Origin: an uncultured Prevotellaceae bacterium
Lineage (GTDB): Bacteria > Bacteroidota > Bacteroidia > Bacteroidales > Bacteroidaceae
Length of the DNA: 30,184 nt
Direction: 5' to 3'
Assembly: GCA_946624335.1 (NCBI GenBank)
Contig: CAMOSA010000004.1
Span: forward strand, 1-30,184
The translations under genes and the position numbers were made by a program. Positions 6,939 through 15,997 of this stretch are shown piece by piece (positions within the stretch are counted from its first letter, which is position 1; the number at the start of each line of letters is the position of its first letter). The notes under the pieces are model-generated. The model saw nothing but the letters and a program-made list of their open reading frames with translations, was not told where the DNA came from and searched no databases.

Positions 6939-8396
6939 ATGAAACTTTCAGAACTTCTTCAAGTCATCCAGCCCATCGAGGTGAGCGGCGTCACAGACGT
7001 TGACATCCTTGATATTGCCACCGACTCACGTCAGGTGGCAGCGGGTCATCTCTTCATCGCCGTTCCTGGTACGCAGGTCGACGGTCATCAGTTCATCGCA
7101 AAAGCTATCGAGCAAGGTGCTGTAGCCATTGTCTGTCAGACGCTGCCCGAGGCACGGCCCAGCGGAGTCACTTTCGTGAAGGTCGCAGACAGCGAGGGCG
7201 CCGTGGGGCTGTTGGCCCACCATTTCTTCGGCACTCCCACCGAAAAGCTCGATCTCATCGGTGTTACGGGCACCAATGGCAAGACGACTATCGCCACCTT
7301 ATTATATAAGATGTTCCGTCGCTTCGGCTACAAATGCGGTCTCGTCAGCACCGTCTGCAACTATATTGACGACGAGGCCGTGCCGACCGATCATACGACT
7401 CCCGATCCTATCACGCTGAACAGGCTGCTTGGCCAGATGGCTGATGCGGGCTGTAAATATGCATTCATGGAGGTGAGCTCCCACAGCGTCGCACAGCGAC
7501 GTATCGCCGGACTGCGCTACAAAGGTGGTGTCTTCACCAACCTGACGCGCGACCACCTGGATTATCATAAGACCTTCGAAGCCTATCGCGATGCGAAGAA
7601 GGGTTTCTTTGACCTCTTGCCCAAAGATGCCTTTGCGGTCACTAACGCCGACGATAAGAACGGTCTGTTCATGACCCAGAACACGCAAGCCACGGTGAAG
7701 ACCTACAGCCTTCACTCGATGGCCGATTTCCAGGCGCGTGTCCTCGAGGAGAGCTTCGAGGGGATGTCGTTGAACCTGTGCGGCCACGAGCTTTTCGTCC
7801 AATTCATCGGACGTTTCAATGTCTCCAACCTCCTGGCTGTATATGGCGCAGCTGTGATGCTCGGCAAGGCACCCGAGGATGTACTGGTGGCCCTCAGCGC
7901 CTTGCGCCCTGTCAACGGCCGCTTCGAGACCATCCGTTCGCGTGAGGGTGTCACAGCCATCGTCGACTACGCTCACACACCTGACGCTCTCGACAACGTG
8001 CTTGCTACGATCAACGAGATTTTGAAGAAGCGAGGCCAGTGCATCACCGTCTGCGGTGCCGGCGGAAACCGCGACAAAGGCAAGCGCCCGTTGATGGCCC
8101 GTTCGGCGGTGAAAGCCTCTGACCGCGTCATCATCACCTCGGATAACCCGCGTTTCGAGGAGCCCCAAGCCATTATCGACGATATGCTTGCCGGCATCGA
8201 GACGGCAGAGGATAAGCGTAAGGTAATCAGCATCGTCGACCGGCGCGAAGCCATACGTACGGCCTGCATGATGGCGCAACCCGGCGACGTCATCCTTATT
8301 GCCGGCAAGGGACATGAGGACTATCAGGACGTTCGTGGCGTGAAGCATCATTTCGATGACCATGAAGTTGTCCGCGAAGCCTTCGGAATCAGCTGA
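6939..8396 (+). CDS. murE: UDP-MurNAc-L-Ala-D-Glu:meso-diaminopimelate ligase
   Basis: MurE adds the third residue of the stem peptide in the cytoplasm, using ATP. The 485-residue enzyme shows the ATP loop GVTGTNGKTT (108-117), the DHTTPDP substrate motif, the FTNLTRDHLDYH block (DHLDYH) and the C-terminal GKGHEDYQ. The amino-acid specificity loop reads D402-N-P-R405, the form that selects meso-diaminopimelate rather than lysine, so this organism should have DAP-type peptidoglycan. It lies 34 nt after ftsI and 58 nt before mraY. Confidence 0.97.
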   Translation: MKLSELLQVIQPIEVSGVTDVDILDIATDSRQVAAGHLFIAVPGTQVDGHQFIAKAIEQGAVAIVCQTLPEARPSGVTFVKVADSEGAVGLLAHHFFGTPTEKLDLIGVTGTNGKTTIATLLYKMFRRFGYKCGLVSTVCNYIDDEAVPTDHTTPDPITLNRLLGQMADAGCKYAFMEVSSHSVAQRRIAGLRYKGGVFTNLTRDHLDYHKTFEAYRDAKKGFFDLLPKDAFAVTNADDKNGLFMTQNTQATVKTYSLHSMADFQARVLEESFEGMSLNLCGHELFVQFIGRFNVSNLLAVYGAAVMLGKAPEDVLVALSALRPVNGRFETIRSREGVTAIVDYAHTPDALDNVLATINEILKKRGQCITVCGAGGNRDKGKRPLMARSAVKASDRVIITSDNPRFEEPQAIIDDMLAGIETAEDKRKVISIVDRREAIRTACMMAQPGDVILIAGKGHEDYQDVRGVKHHFDDHEVVREAFGIS

Positions 8397-8454
8397 GCCG
8401 TGCATTTCCCACCTAATGTCTAACGTGGCTTACCCCCAGAAAAAATACTGAATT

Positions 8455-9717
8455 ATGCTATATTATCTGTTTCGATACCTCGGAGAGTACGGCATACCGG
8501 GCTCTCACATGTGGAGTTACATCTCTTTCCGAGCGCTGCTGACGCTGGTGCTGTCGCTGATCATCTCGGCGTGGTTCGGCGAGTGGTTCATCAAGTTCAT
8601 GAAGCGCCGCAATATCAGCGAGGAGCAACGTGACAAGAGCATCGACCCTTATGGCGTCGACAAGATCGGCGTTCCGTCGATGGGCGGTATTATCATTATC
8701 GTGGCAACGGTCGTCCCGGCCCTGCTCTTTGGCCGACTGAGGAATATCTATATGTTGTTGATGCTCGGCACGACACTTTGGCTCGGATTGCTCGGTTTCA
8801 TCGATGATTTCAATAAGCTGAAGAAGAGTAAGGACGGCATCAAGCCTATCGTGAAGCTGGCCGGTCAGGCCGTGCTGGGACTGGTCGTCGGGCTGGTGCT
8901 GTGGCTGAGCCCTGACGCCGTCATCCGCGAGAACATCTCTATCCAGCGTCAAGATGGCGTGGAGATCGTACACAAGAGTGAGCCTGTCAAGAGCACGCTG
9001 ACCACAATACCTTTCGTCAAGAACAACAACCTCAGCTACACCGAGGCCTGTGCGTGGCTCGGCGACTACAAGACCGCAGCCGGTTGGGGCTTGTTCGTGC
9101 TCGTGACCATCTTTATCGTCATGGCAGTGAGCAACGGAGCGAATTTGAACGACGGTATGGATGGTATGTGCGCCGGCAATTCAGCCATTATGTGCTTCGC
9201 CCTTGCCATACTGGCTTATGTGTCGTCGCACACCGAGTTTGCGGCTTATCTTAATATCATGTACGTCCCTGGTTCCGAGGAGCTGGTCGTGTTCCTGATG
9301 GCTTTTGTCGGCGCGCTCATCGGCTTCTTGTGGTACAACGCCTACCCGGCACAGGTATTCATGGGCGACACGGGTTCGCTGGCCATCGGTGGTATCATCG
9401 CCGTGACGGCCATCATCATCCACAAGGAATTGCTGCTGCCGCTGATCTGTTTCGTCTTTCTCGTGGAGAGCGCCAGCGTGCTGCTGCAGACTAACTATGC
9501 GCGCTACGGCAACCGTCGTGGGCTGAAGCTTCGTTTCTTCAAGCGGGCTCCCCTGCACGATGCGTTCCGTGTCAAGCCCGGACAGCTGCCGGCCGACTTC
9601 CGTGTCCTGATCAACTGGCCGAAAGGCTGCTGGCTGGAGTCGAAGATCACAACGCGCTTCTGGATTATCACCATCATGATGTGCGCCTTGGCCATCGTCA
9701 CCCTTAAGATTAGATAA
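8455..9717 (+). CDS. mraY: Phospho-MurNAc-pentapeptide transferase MraY
   Basis: MraY is a polytopic inner-membrane enzyme that transfers phospho-MurNAc-pentapeptide to undecaprenyl phosphate, giving lipid I. The 420 residues include the expected series of membrane helices and the family signatures: MGGIIIIVATV, FIDDFNKLKKSKDGI, NLNDGMDGM (D233) and FMGDTGSLAIGG (D305), plus the C-terminal RKR-like APLHDAF segment. The roughly 55-residue insertion around 160-200 (IREN...VKSTLTTIPFVK) is longer than in E. coli MraY (360 residues) and is common in Bacteroidota homologues. Confidence 0.97.
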   Translation: MLYYLFRYLGEYGIPGSHMWSYISFRALLTLVLSLIISAWFGEWFIKFMKRRNISEEQRDKSIDPYGVDKIGVPSMGGIIIIVATVVPALLFGRLRNIYMLLMLGTTLWLGLLGFIDDFNKLKKSKDGIKPIVKLAGQAVLGLVVGLVLWLSPDAVIRENISIQRQDGVEIVHKSEPVKSTLTTIPFVKNNNLSYTEACAWLGDYKTAAGWGLFVLVTIFIVMAVSNGANLNDGMDGMCAGNSAIMCFALAILAYVSSHTEFAAYLNIMYVPGSEELVVFLMAFVGALIGFLWYNAYPAQVFMGDTGSLAIGGIIAVTAIIIHKELLLPLICFVFLVESASVLLQTNYARYGNRRGLKLRFFKRAPLHDAFRVKPGQLPADFRVLINWPKGCWLESKITTRFWIITIMMCALAIVTLKIR

Positions 9718-9771
9718 ACACATTAAGTAGCGCTTCGGAAAGAGGCGAAAGGAATGAAAGGAACAAACAAG

Positions 9772-11103
9772 ATGAAAAGAATAGTCATATTAGGTGCTGC
9801 GGAAAGTGGCGTAGGCGCTGCCGTGCTGGCACAGAAGGAAGGCTTCGACGTCTTCGTGACGGACATGGGCACGATCAAGCCCCACTATAAGGAGATGCTC
9901 GACGGACATGGCATCGCCTGGGAAGAGGGCCGGCACACCGAGGAACAGGTGCTCAACGCCGACGAGATCATCAAGAGCCCCGGTATCCCCGACACGGCAG
10001 CGATGGTCGTCAAGGTGAAAGCTGCAGGCATCCCCATCATCAGCGAGATCGAGTTTGCGGGACGCTATACCGATGCAAAAATGATCTGCATCACAGGCTC
10101 CAACGGCAAGACGACGACGACAAGCCTCATCTATCATATCTTCAAGCAGGCGGGCTACGATGTCGGGCTGGCTGGCAATATCGGTCGGAGCCTTGCGCTG
10201 CAGGTCGCCGAGGATCCTCATGCCTACTATGTCATCGAGCTCTCCAGCTTCCAACTGGATAATATGTACGACTTCCGGGCCAATATCGCCGTACTGTTGA
10301 ACATCACGCCCGACCACCTCGATCGCTATCACAATTCCATGCAGGAGTATGCCGACGCGAAGATGCGAATCCTGCAGAATCAGACCAGCGACGACGCCTT
10401 CGTGTTCTGGAACGACGATCCCGTCATCACCCGTGAACTGGCGAAATACCACATCGAGAGCCGTATGTGTCCCTTCAGCATCATCAAGAAAGAAGGTATG
10501 ATCGGTTACATCGCCGATGGCGAATACGTCATCGAGCGCCCCACGCCTTTCAATATGGAACAGGAGGAGCTGGCCCTGACGGGCAAGCATAACCTCTACA
10601 ACTCGCTGGCTGCCGGCATCGCTGCCGACCTGAGCGGTATCTCCAACGAGGTGATACGTCAGAGCCTGAGCGACTTCGAGGGCGTCGAGCACCGTCTGGA
10701 ATATGTCTGCCGGGTGCATGGCGTGACCTTCATCAACGACTCGAAAGCCACCAACGTCGATGCCTGCTGGTATGCCCTCGAGAGCATGACGCAGCCCACG
10801 ATCCTCATCCTGGGCGGCCTTGACAAGGGCAACGACTACAACCAGATCAAGGACCTGGTGCAGCAGAAGTGCAAGGGTCTCGTCTACCTCGGCGTGGACA
10901 ATCGCAAGCTCCATGATTTCTTCGACCCGCTGGGCCTGCCGGTCGCCGAGACACATTCGATGAAAGACTGTGTCGAGGCCTGCTACAAGATGGCATCGCC
11001 GGGCGATACGATCCTGCTCTCGCCCTGCTGTGCCAGCTTCGACCTCTTCAAGAATATGGAGGACCGCGGCGAACAGTTCAAGGCCCTCGCACGAAGCCTC
11101 TGA
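9772..11103 (+). CDS. murD: UDP-MurNAc-L-alanine:D-glutamate ligase
   Basis: MurD adds D-glutamate to UDP-MurNAc-L-Ala. From ATG 9772 the 443-residue enzyme begins MKRIVILGAAESGVGAAVLA (Rossmann start). It carries the ATP loop ITGSNGKTTTTS, the LLNITPDHLDRY block, FINDSKATN and the C-terminal LLSPCCASFDLFKNMEDRG typical of MurD. An in-frame ATG at 9754 would add only MKGTNK and is preceded by AGGCGAAAGGA, so it cannot be excluded; I prefer 9772 because homologues begin at MKRIV. The gap downstream is filled by tandem repeats. Confidence 0.95.
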   Translation: MKRIVILGAAESGVGAAVLAQKEGFDVFVTDMGTIKPHYKEMLDGHGIAWEEGRHTEEQVLNADEIIKSPGIPDTAAMVVKVKAAGIPIISEIEFAGRYTDAKMICITGSNGKTTTTSLIYHIFKQAGYDVGLAGNIGRSLALQVAEDPHAYYVIELSSFQLDNMYDFRANIAVLLNITPDHLDRYHNSMQEYADAKMRILQNQTSDDAFVFWNDDPVITRELAKYHIESRMCPFSIIKKEGMIGYIADGEYVIERPTPFNMEQEELALTGKHNLYNSLAAGIAADLSGISNEVIRQSLSDFEGVEHRLEYVCRVHGVTFINDSKATNVDACWYALESMTQPTILILGGLDKGNDYNQIKDLVQQKCKGLVYLGVDNRKLHDFFDPLGLPVAETHSMKDCVEACYKMASPGDTILLSPCCASFDLFKNMEDRGEQFKALARSL

Positions 11104-11107
11104 AGAT

Positions 11108-11192
11108 ACACATAGGTGCATCGGCCTACACACATAGGTGCATCGGCCTACACACATAGGTGCATCGGCCAACACACATAGGTGTGTAAGCC
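11108..11192 (+). repeat. 22-bp tandem repeat between murD and ftsW
   Basis: The unit TACACACATAGGTGCATCGG plus CC occurs exactly at 11127-11148 and 11149-11170. A copy lacking its first three bases lies at 11108-11126, and a diverged fourth copy (ending GGTGTGTAAGCC) at 11171-11192. More decayed CATAG-like units follow to about 11230. ATAGGTGTG (11178-11186) can pair with CACACCTAT (11217-11225), giving a 9-bp stem with a 30-nt loop. There is no terminator-like U-tract. Homologous contraction or expansion of the array would alter only the spacer between two essential genes. Confidence 0.85.
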
Positions 11193-11259
11193 AAGTCGCA
11201 TAGAAACGTGTAAGTCCACACCTATAGAAGACCATCCGTAACCCCAACAGCGCACACTC

Positions 11260-12456
11260 ATGACCATCCGCAACAAAACAGTCAACCTCGGCCATCTCTT
11301 TGAAGGTGACAAAGTCATCTGGATGATACTCTTCTTCCTGTGTATTATCTCCGTCCTCGAAGTCTACAGTGCTTCCAGCAATATGACTTACGAGAAGGGT
11401 GCTTACTGGAGTCCTGTGCTCATGCACTCGCTCTACCTCCTCGTGGGTGTTGGCGTAGCGTGGGTCGTCCATCGCATACCTTATCGCTATTTCAGCTGGA
11501 TCGTTGTCGTGGGGCCCGTGCTTAGCGTCTTGCTATTGATCGCGGCGATGTTCACCAAGGGTACCAACGGTGCAGCCCGTTGGCTGAGCATCGCGGGCAT
11601 CTCGTTTCAACCCTCTGAGATTGCCAAGGGGTCGCTTATCGTCGTCGTGGCCTGGCTGCTTAGTGTCCTGCGCGACGAGCGTGGAGCGACGTCTTCAGCT
11701 TTCAAGTGGATTATGGCCGTCACGGTAGTCATCTGTGGTCTCATCGTGACGGAGAACCTCTCGACGGCTCTGTTCACCTTCGTCGTCGTCCTGCTGATGC
11801 TGTTTGTGGGTAATGTGCCGTGGAAACACCTGAGCGCCCTGCTGGGGTTGCTCGTCATCGGCGGAGCCTTGGGCTACAGTGTGCTGGCTTTCACTCCCGA
11901 ATCGACACTGGAGCAAGCCAGCGAACTGCCAGGCATGAAGCGCCTGACGACGTGGGCACACCGCGTCCGCAACCATACCGATATGCCCGACAACCCCTTG
12001 GAGTACGATCTCAACACCAACCCTCAGATCACTCAGGCGCACATCGCCGTGGCCACCAGCAGCATCATCGGCTGCGGTCCCGGCAATTCTGAGGTGCGCG
12101 ATTTCCTGCCGCAGGCCTATTCCGACTTCATCTATGCCATCATTATCGAGGAGCTCGGCCTTTTGGGCGGTTTGTTTGTACTGTTGCTCTACATCGCCTT
12201 GCTCTATCGGGCAGCCCGTATCTCCAAGCGTTGCGACAAGAATTTCCCGGCGTTCCTCATCATGGGCCTGTCGCTACTCATCGTGACGCAGGCGCTGATC
12301 AATATGATGGTAGCCGTAGGCATTTTCCCTGTCACGGGTCAGCCATTGCCGCTCGTCAGTCGCGGCGGTTCGTCGATTATGGTCAACTGTGCCTATGTCG
12401 GTATGATTCTTTCGGTAAGCCGTTATGCGCAGACTTGCCAAGAAAATTCCGTGTAA
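11260..12456 (+). CDS. ftsW: Septal peptidoglycan glycosyltransferase FtsW (SEDS family)
   Basis: FtsW polymerises lipid II at the septum together with the class B PBP. The 398-residue polytopic membrane protein shows the SEDS signatures NGAARWLSI, FQPSEIAK, the extracellular catalytic loop PQAYSDFIYAIIIEE with the likely catalytic Asp289, and the C-terminal PVTGQPLPLVSRGGSS. The periplasmic loop around residues 205-260 is long. The N-terminus (FEGDKVIWMILFFLCIISVLEVYSASS) matches Bacteroidales FtsW. A 156-nt repeat-filled spacer separates it from murD. Confidence 0.96.
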   Translation: MTIRNKTVNLGHLFEGDKVIWMILFFLCIISVLEVYSASSNMTYEKGAYWSPVLMHSLYLLVGVGVAWVVHRIPYRYFSWIVVVGPVLSVLLLIAAMFTKGTNGAARWLSIAGISFQPSEIAKGSLIVVVAWLLSVLRDERGATSSAFKWIMAVTVVICGLIVTENLSTALFTFVVVLLMLFVGNVPWKHLSALLGLLVIGGALGYSVLAFTPESTLEQASELPGMKRLTTWAHRVRNHTDMPDNPLEYDLNTNPQITQAHIAVATSSIIGCGPGNSEVRDFLPQAYSDFIYAIIIEELGLLGGLFVLLLYIALLYRAARISKRCDKNFPAFLIMGLSLLIVTQALINMMVAVGIFPVTGQPLPLVSRGGSSIMVNCAYVGMILSVSRYAQTCQENSV

Positions 12457-12503
12457 AAATGCAAAAAGTCGCCTCAAATCGTTCAACATAAGATAATTAT
12501 TAG

Positions 12504-12520
12504 TATATTTGCACGCAAAT
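12504..12520 (+). promoter_or_regulatory. Internal promoter for murG with an overlapping dyad
   Basis: TATATTTG (12504-12511) matches the TAnnTTTG -7 box. The expected -33 position near 12480-12484 shows only a weak GTTCA. The box is the left half of a perfect inverted repeat, ATTTGC (12507-12512), AC, GCAAAT (12515-12520), covering the predicted start of transcription. It would give murG and downstream genes a leader of about 15 nt. Confidence 0.6.
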
Positions 12521-12531
12521 TAGTGGTACAT

Positions 12532-13647
12532 ATGAAACAAGCTTTGAAAGTCATCATCAGCGGCGGCGGTACCGGCGGCCATATCTTCCCGGCACTGAGC
12601 ATCGCCAATGCCCTCAAAACCCTTGTCCCTGATGTCGAGATTCTCTTCGTCGGTGCCGAAGGGCGCATGGAGATGACACGTGTCCCGGCCGCAGGCTACG
12701 AGATTAAGGGCCTGCCTATCGCCGGCTTCGACCGTCAGCACCTCTTTAAGAATATCACCCTGCCCCTGAAGATCTGGAAGAGCAATCGGATGGTCCGGCG
12801 TATCATCCGCGACTTCGGCCCGCACGTCGCTGTCGGCGTCGGCGGCTATGCAAGCTATCCCACATTGGATGTCGCTTCGCGCATGGGGATTCCTTGTCTC
12901 ATTCAGGAGCAGAACTCCTTTGCCGGCAAGACCAACAAGCTGCTGGGCCATCGTGTGCAGAAGATATGCGTGGCCTACGAAGGGATGGAGCGCTTCTTCC
13001 CCGCCGATAAGATCATGCTCACGGGCAACCCCGTGCGACAACAGCTGACCGAATGTAAGCTCTCACATGCCGAGGCCATCGAGAAGCTCGGCTTCAACCC
13101 CCTCCGGCCCGTCGTGCTCATCATTGGCGGCAGCCTGGGGGCACGCACTATCAATGAGAGCGTGCTTTCCAACCTTCAGCTCATCAGCGACAGCAAGGTG
13201 CAGTTTGTATGGCAGACGGGCGGCTACTACTTCGAGGACATCAAGCGGCAGCTCTCTGCTCAAGGCTGCCCCGACAACCTGAAGGTGACCGATTTCATCA
13301 ATCGCATGGACGAGGCCTATCGCGCTGCCGACCTGGTCATCAGCCGTGCCGGAGCCAGCAGCATCTCGGAGCTCTGTCTGCTGGGCAAACCCTCGATCCT
13401 GGTTCCTTCGCCCAACGTGGCCGAGGACCATCAGACCCACAATGCCATGGCGCTCGTCAACCGCGAGGCGGCCCTGATCGTCCGCGATGCCGAGGCTAAG
13501 GAGAAACTCTTGCCGCTGGCCATCGCCACGGCTAAGGACGATGCGACGCTCCGACGGTTGTCCGACCATGCCCGCGACATGGGCCTCCCCGCTTCGGCGG
13601 AGACCATCGCGCGTGAGGTCATCAAGCTGGGAGGACTGCAGATATAG
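12532..13647 (+). CDS. murG: UDP-GlcNAc:lipid I N-acetylglucosaminyltransferase
   Basis: MurG adds GlcNAc to lipid I on the inner face of the membrane, giving lipid II. The 371-residue GT28 enzyme opens MKQALKVIISGGGTGGHIFP, with the glycine-rich loop and His17. It contains AVGVGGYASYP, LIQEQNSFAGKTNKLLG, the nucleotide-binding IIGGSLGARTIN loop, and the UDP-GlcNAc site SRAGASSISEL with VPSPNVAEDHQTHNA. ATG 12532 is preferred to the in-frame GTG at 12523 because it matches the family start and is better placed relative to the -7 box. The 80-nt gap to murC contains two 5-bp-stem hairpins (13648-13663 and 13668-13683) without U-tracts. Confidence 0.96.
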   Translation: MKQALKVIISGGGTGGHIFPALSIANALKTLVPDVEILFVGAEGRMEMTRVPAAGYEIKGLPIAGFDRQHLFKNITLPLKIWKSNRMVRRIIRDFGPHVAVGVGGYASYPTLDVASRMGIPCLIQEQNSFAGKTNKLLGHRVQKICVAYEGMERFFPADKIMLTGNPVRQQLTECKLSHAEAIEKLGFNPLRPVVLIIGGSLGARTINESVLSNLQLISDSKVQFVWQTGGYYFEDIKRQLSAQGCPDNLKVTDFINRMDEAYRAADLVISRAGASSISELCLLGKPSILVPSPNVAEDHQTHNAMALVNREAALIVRDAEAKEKLLPLAIATAKDDATLRRLSDHARDMGLPASAETIAREVIKLGGLQI

Positions 13648-13727
13648 GCCGCCGTGTCGCGGCTGCTGACCCTCCGACGGGTCAAAGATAATAGAAGAAA
13701 CAAGACATCAGAATCGTCAACATACAT

Positions 13728-15098
13728 ATGCAATATAAGGCAGTATATTTTATTGGTATCGGGGGCATTGGCATGAGCGCCATCGCCCGCTACTATATGC
13801 AGGAAGGTCTCGCCGTAGGCGGCTACGACAAAACCCCTACGCCTCTGACGTTAGAGTTGGAGCACGAGGGGGCCCATATACACTACGAGGACAATGTGCA
13901 GCAGATCCCCTCGCTCTTTCTCGACGAGGCCACAACGCTTGTCGTCTATACGCCGGCCGTCCCCGCCACGCACACCGAGCTGCAGTACTTCCTCGCTCAT
14001 CACTTCGATGTGCAGAAGCGCGCTCAGGTGCTCGGGACACTGACCCATGACCACAAAGGCCTCTGTGTCGCCGGCACGCATGGCAAGACAACGACTTCGA
14101 GCATGACGGCACACCTGCTTCATCAGAGCCATGTCGGATGCAATGCCTTCCTCGGCGGTATCACCAAGAACTACGGCACCAATTATCTTCTGTCGGCCGA
14201 GAGCGACTATGTCGTCATCGAAGCCGATGAGTACGACCGTTCCTTCCACTGGCTCGCACCCTTTGCCACGGTCATCACGGCCACCGACCCCGACCATCTG
14301 GACATCTATGGTACTGAGGAGGCCTACCTCGACAGCTTCCGCCACTATACCGAGCTGATCAAGCCCGGCGGATATCTCATCATACACGAGGGGCTGAAAG
14401 TCCAGCCCAACGTGGGTAGCGACGTGACCACGTACACCTACAGCCGCAACCATGGCGACTTCCACGCCGAGAACCTCCGCGTCGGTGGCGGCGAGATCGT
14501 CTTCGACCTCGTCTCGCCCATAGCGCCGGTCAAGGACGTGCGCTTGGGAGTGCCTGTCGGCGTCAACATCGAGAATGGCATCGCCGCCATGGCCCTGGCG
14601 CAGATTGCAGGTCTCACGCCCGACGAGATTGTTGCGGGCATGGCCTCGTTCAGTGGCGTCGACCGCCGCTTCGACTTTCATTTCCGCTCTGCCGACAAAG
14701 CCTACCTGAGCGACTATGCTCACCATCCCGAGGAGATACGCCAGAGCATACGGAGCATCCGAGAGGTATATCCCGGAAAACGCATCGTGGGAATCTTTCA
14801 GCCGCATCTCTATACTCGGACACGCGACTTCTACCGTGACTTCGCCGACGCCCTGTCACAACTCGACGAGGTCATACTCACGGAGATCTATCCGGCCCGC
14901 GAACAGCCCATTGAGGGCATCACAAGCCAAATCATTCTCGACAACCTGCGCCCTGGCGTTGACGGTCGGCTCATCCGTAAGGCAGATGTGCTTGACGTCG
15001 TGCGGACCCTCGACTTCGATGTCCTCATCACCCTCGGCGCCGGCGACCTCGACAATTACGCCGACGATATCGCTGCCATCGTCAAGGAAAAAGCTTAA
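13728..15098 (+). CDS. murC: UDP-N-acetylmuramate:L-alanine ligase
   Basis: MurC adds L-alanine to UDP-MurNAc, the first amino-acid ligation of the stem peptide. The 456-residue protein has the N-terminal UDP-binding loop FIGIGGIGMSAIARYY, the ATP loop GTHGKTT (116-122), the EADEYDRSF block, ATDPDHLDIYG, the DYAHHPEEI motif, and FQPHLYTRTRDF in the third domain. Length and motif order are normal. It follows murG by 80 nt. Confidence 0.97.
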   Translation: MQYKAVYFIGIGGIGMSAIARYYMQEGLAVGGYDKTPTPLTLELEHEGAHIHYEDNVQQIPSLFLDEATTLVVYTPAVPATHTELQYFLAHHFDVQKRAQVLGTLTHDHKGLCVAGTHGKTTTSSMTAHLLHQSHVGCNAFLGGITKNYGTNYLLSAESDYVVIEADEYDRSFHWLAPFATVITATDPDHLDIYGTEEAYLDSFRHYTELIKPGGYLIIHEGLKVQPNVGSDVTTYTYSRNHGDFHAENLRVGGGEIVFDLVSPIAPVKDVRLGVPVGVNIENGIAAMALAQIAGLTPDEIVAGMASFSGVDRRFDFHFRSADKAYLSDYAHHPEEIRQSIRSIREVYPGKRIVGIFQPHLYTRTRDFYRDFADALSQLDEVILTEIYPAREQPIEGITSQIILDNLRPGVDGRLIRKADVLDVVRTLDFDVLITLGAGDLDNYADDIAAIVKEKA

Positions 15099-15172
15099 TC
15101 CGCCTGACGGCATCTGCCTAAGGCATAACCCGCTGCAACGTAAACAGAACATCCACCCCTCTAAGATCCGAT

Positions 15173-15916
15173 ATGCGTCCTGTGTTCAAGACCGCCATAA
15201 AAGTGGCCATACTGCTCGGCGTCATGGCCTATTTCATCTTCGCCCTGACGACCTTCAACCGCCCCGCACAAGAATTGGTGTGCAAGGGGCTGGACATCGT
15301 CGTCAACGACGAGCAGCACACGAACTTCATCAATGAGAATGAGATTCGTGAGCTGTTGGTGAAGAAGAACCTTTACCCCGAAGGTCAGGCCCTGGATGCC
15401 GTCGATCTCGTACAGCTCGAGTCAGTGCTGGTGGCCAGCCCATACATTGACCAGGCGTTGTGCTACACGACGTCCGACGACAAGGTGGCGCTGCAGGTGA
15501 CACCGCGTGTGCCCATCCTGCACGTACTGAACGATGCTGGCGAGGATTTCTATGTCGACAACCGCGGCGGTACGATGCCTCGAGGCCATCACGTCATAGA
15601 CCTCCTCGTCATGACGGGACACGTCAAGCGGTCCACCGCCGGAGCACTATATGCCCCGTTGGCCCGCACCATCCTCTCCGACCCTTACTGGCACGACCAG
15701 ATCGAGGAGATCCACGTGGATGCCCACGGCGAGCTCTCACTGACGCCCTATGTGGGCAATCACATCATCCTGCTGGGCGATACGTCGGACATCGAGGACA
15801 AGCTGTGCCGGATGCGACTGTTCCAGGACGAGGGGCTCGACAAGGCGGGGTGGAACCGCTACAAGACCATCAGCGTGAAATACGACAACCAGGTCATCGC
15901 CACGAGAAGAGACTGA
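15173..15916 (+). CDS. ftsQ: Cell division protein FtsQ/DivIB
   Basis: FtsQ is a bitopic inner-membrane protein that recruits and regulates FtsL and the septal synthase. This 247-residue protein has a short cytoplasmic tail (MRPVFKTAIK), one membrane helix (about 9-27) and a periplasmic POTRA-like region (about 38-110, including NFINENEIRELLVKKNLYPE). It continues through VTPRVPILHVLNDAGEDFYVD and the beta domain to YKTISVKYDNQVIATRRD, the family's usual end. Sequence conservation is low, as in all FtsQ proteins, so position between murC and ftsA is important to the call. Confidence 0.9.
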   Translation: MRPVFKTAIKVAILLGVMAYFIFALTTFNRPAQELVCKGLDIVVNDEQHTNFINENEIRELLVKKNLYPEGQALDAVDLVQLESVLVASPYIDQALCYTTSDDKVALQVTPRVPILHVLNDAGEDFYVDNRGGTMPRGHHVIDLLVMTGHVKRSTAGALYAPLARTILSDPYWHDQIEEIHVDAHGELSLTPYVGNHIILLGDTSDIEDKLCRMRLFQDEGLDKAGWNRYKTISVKYDNQVIATRRD

Positions 15917-15971
15917 CGGCCAACACCATACAAACGATCAGAGTCACCTATTCAACACATATATTAAGATA

Positions 15972-15985
15972 TTTAACCGGTTAAA
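15972..15985 (+). promoter_or_regulatory. 14-bp perfect palindrome upstream of ftsA
   Basis: TTTAACCGGTTAAA is fully self-complementary and ends 12 nt before the ftsA ATG. No TAnnTTTG box is visible beside it. It could be a protein-binding operator or an RNA hairpin overlapping the ftsA ribosome-binding region. Confidence 0.4.
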
Positions 15986-15997
15986 CAATATACAACA

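Noticed and set aside
7302..8405. 367-codon minus-strand open frame across murE
   Set aside because: It is a shadow of murE with no start context or promoter and a composition expected from antisense reading.
11108..11192. Tandem repeats as a CRISPR array
   Set aside because: The units are contiguous with no unique spacers and there are no cas genes.
9790..11472. 560-codon open frame on the minus strand across murD and the repeat array
   Set aside because: It is antisense to an unmistakable murD, has no recognisable domain and arises from the G/C-ending codons of the sense gene.
13648..13683. Two 5-bp hairpins between murG and murC as terminators
   Set aside because: Neither is followed by a U-tract and the flanking genes form one functional cluster.
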